A stretch of DNA of 64,000 nucleotides from Bradysia coprophila (Eukaryota; Arthropoda; Insecta; Diptera; Sciaridae): assembly GCF_014529535.1 (NCBI RefSeq), contig NW_023504022.1:9301028-9365027 (forward strand). The letters are read 5' to 3'. Below are positions 62,863 through 64,000 of the stretch, piece after piece. Position 1 is the stretch's first letter. Each line of letters starts with the position of its first letter. The notes below the pieces were generated by a model. It was not told the origin of the DNA. It ran no database searches and saw only the letters and a list, made by a program, of their open reading frames with translations. A program made the translations under genes and the position numbers.

Positions 62863-64000
62863 CTCCAATATTATTCCCTTGACTGAAAGTCAGGGTCTTA
62901 CATCAGAAAATACCGAAATATGTCTACAACACAAAATTTTTTCTAGCAATATGACTTTCGTCACGGGCGTTATGCTAACGCGCGTCCGTGATTCGAAAGT
63001 TCATGGTTGAGCAATCTTTTTTTTAATGTTCCGCTGTAGCAACGGACCGTAAGAATACGTGAGTACTTACGCGGCATGTAATCTGAAATTAGAAATTGGT
63101 ACCCACCCAAATCCACAATATTCACTTTGCCGCGATGACGCGGACAGTTCAGTAAATCTGATGATGTTCCCAATTGAACCATGTGGATCATTGTCAGCGT
63201 CAATATGCGACAGTCCTGTGAAATATCGCCTAAATCCCGAATCTTATAGATTCGACATTTTTGTTATTCTAATGTCGTCGATGATTTCGGGTCGACAATG
63301 TAGTGACAATGTACTTCTGATCCATCGTCTGAATGAGTATTTTGAGTTTGACCATAACATTTACTTAATGGATGCTACACTGTAGCGTAGCAGCTACAGT
63401 CGATCTCAGCACTTGCTTTCCAATGTCATCATCAAATTGCAATCCCACGTTGGCGAACTTTATGCCTCAGACCATTTTACACTTTCGGTGAAATACAGAG
63501 GCTCCGCAATATGTTAGAACGACGAGAAACATTTTAGCGTTTGGAAGCTCAAGTTGTTGTTGAACCTTCGCTCGATCCCTAAGTTACTAAGTGTTTTTAC
63601 GGGTGATTTTTCCGTTGTAATCCCAGTTGGTCAGAACTGTATGAGTGCGATTCATTCTACATGCATTACCAGCATTACGACATTTACGTATGTATATGTA
63701 TTATAACGTGTAAATCGCATGTGGAATGAATAACGTTGATTGGATTGTAATTGTTGAAAATGTAACTTCTTATAATTCTCGCACCGTACATCGGAACTAA
63801 ATAGTGCCTTCAACCAGTTCTAAATGTCTTCTTTCTTGTGAAGGGATACTACGAAACAACTGTGGATGATGTGCAGTTATCTACTGTTCTATGGGCACAG
63901 TATCCACAGAATTCTAAGACCGAAACAGTCGTGTAGGGTAACGCACTCGTGTAATTACAAGAAATTTTGAGTCGGTCTTCGGGAGGAAAACAATCTATCC
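62863..64000. other. Intergenic up to the window end
   Basis: Apart from the possible exon at 63071-63215 I see no gene, RNA or bounded repeat. Confidence 0.4.
63071..63215 (-). CDS. Possible internal exon of an unidentified gene
   Basis: On the minus strand a 145-base stretch is bounded by an acceptor (gatatttcacag) and a strong donor (GTAAGTACT). Read from phase 1 it is open throughout and includes HIDADNDPHGSIGNIIRF and CGFGWVPISNF, which look protein-like. Another frame is also open. No neighbouring exons or start could be found in the window. It could be an exon of a gene extending to the left or right, or chance. Confidence 0.25.

Overview
The window is eukaryotic nuclear DNA from an insect, most likely a nematoceran fly of the fungus-gnat type. 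The order is inferred with fair confidence and the family only loosely. Evidence: AT-rich intergenic DNA, short GT-AG introns (about 43 to 490 bp, except one of 13 kb), insect-like versions of conserved genes (RpS16, mago nashi, Nxt1/p15, Magi), a TATA plus TCAGT initiator promoter, and a very high density of palindromic non-autonomous transposons. There are no bacterial operons, Shine-Dalgarno sites or CRISPR arrays.

Genes, left to right: Nxt1/p15 (minus, 2975-3531, 3 coding exons); a small single-pass membrane protein (plus, 7560-7876); a 10-cysteine secreted peptide (minus, 10579-10800); RpS16 (plus, 16305-17896, 5 exons); Magi, the WW/PDZ junctional scaffold (minus, 24576-40785, 6 coding exons); a CYP6-like cytochrome P450 (plus, 34219-35819) nested in the 13-kb first intron of Magi on the other strand; a secreted BBE-type FAD-linked oxidase (plus, 46004-47806); an EFCAB2/DRC8-type EF-hand protein (minus, 48343-49260, 8 small exons); an ANKRD13-family ubiquitin-binding protein (plus, 51892-55036, 7 exons); mago nashi (minus, 56530-57056); and an unrecognised secreted protein with a Gly-Gly-Leu-Leu repeat start (plus, 61286-62657). 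For these genes I placed the splice sites by eye; exon lengths sum to whole codons and the joins restore family motifs wherever a family is known.

About a third of the window is repeats. Two elements are bounded by perfect 8-bp direct repeats (hAT-like TSDs); one of them carries a 145-bp tandem array. There are large fold-back elements (5449-7144, 8290-10285, 18531-20352, 32549-33392, 49727-50389), two of which share a GC-rich palindromic core but have different arrays of short motifs around it. There are several smaller palindromic MITEs, a 5'-truncated non-LTR retrotransposon with an intact reading frame inside the Magi intron, relics of other LINEs, a tRNA-like sequence, and several minisatellites.

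The genes are unrelated housekeeping and accessory functions, with no operon-like cooperation. Nxt1 and mago both act in nuclear mRNA processing and export, and their presence together is probably chance. The least ordinary items are the BBE oxidase (rare in animals), the modular fold-back family, the hAT elements with captured arrays, and the two orphan secreted products.
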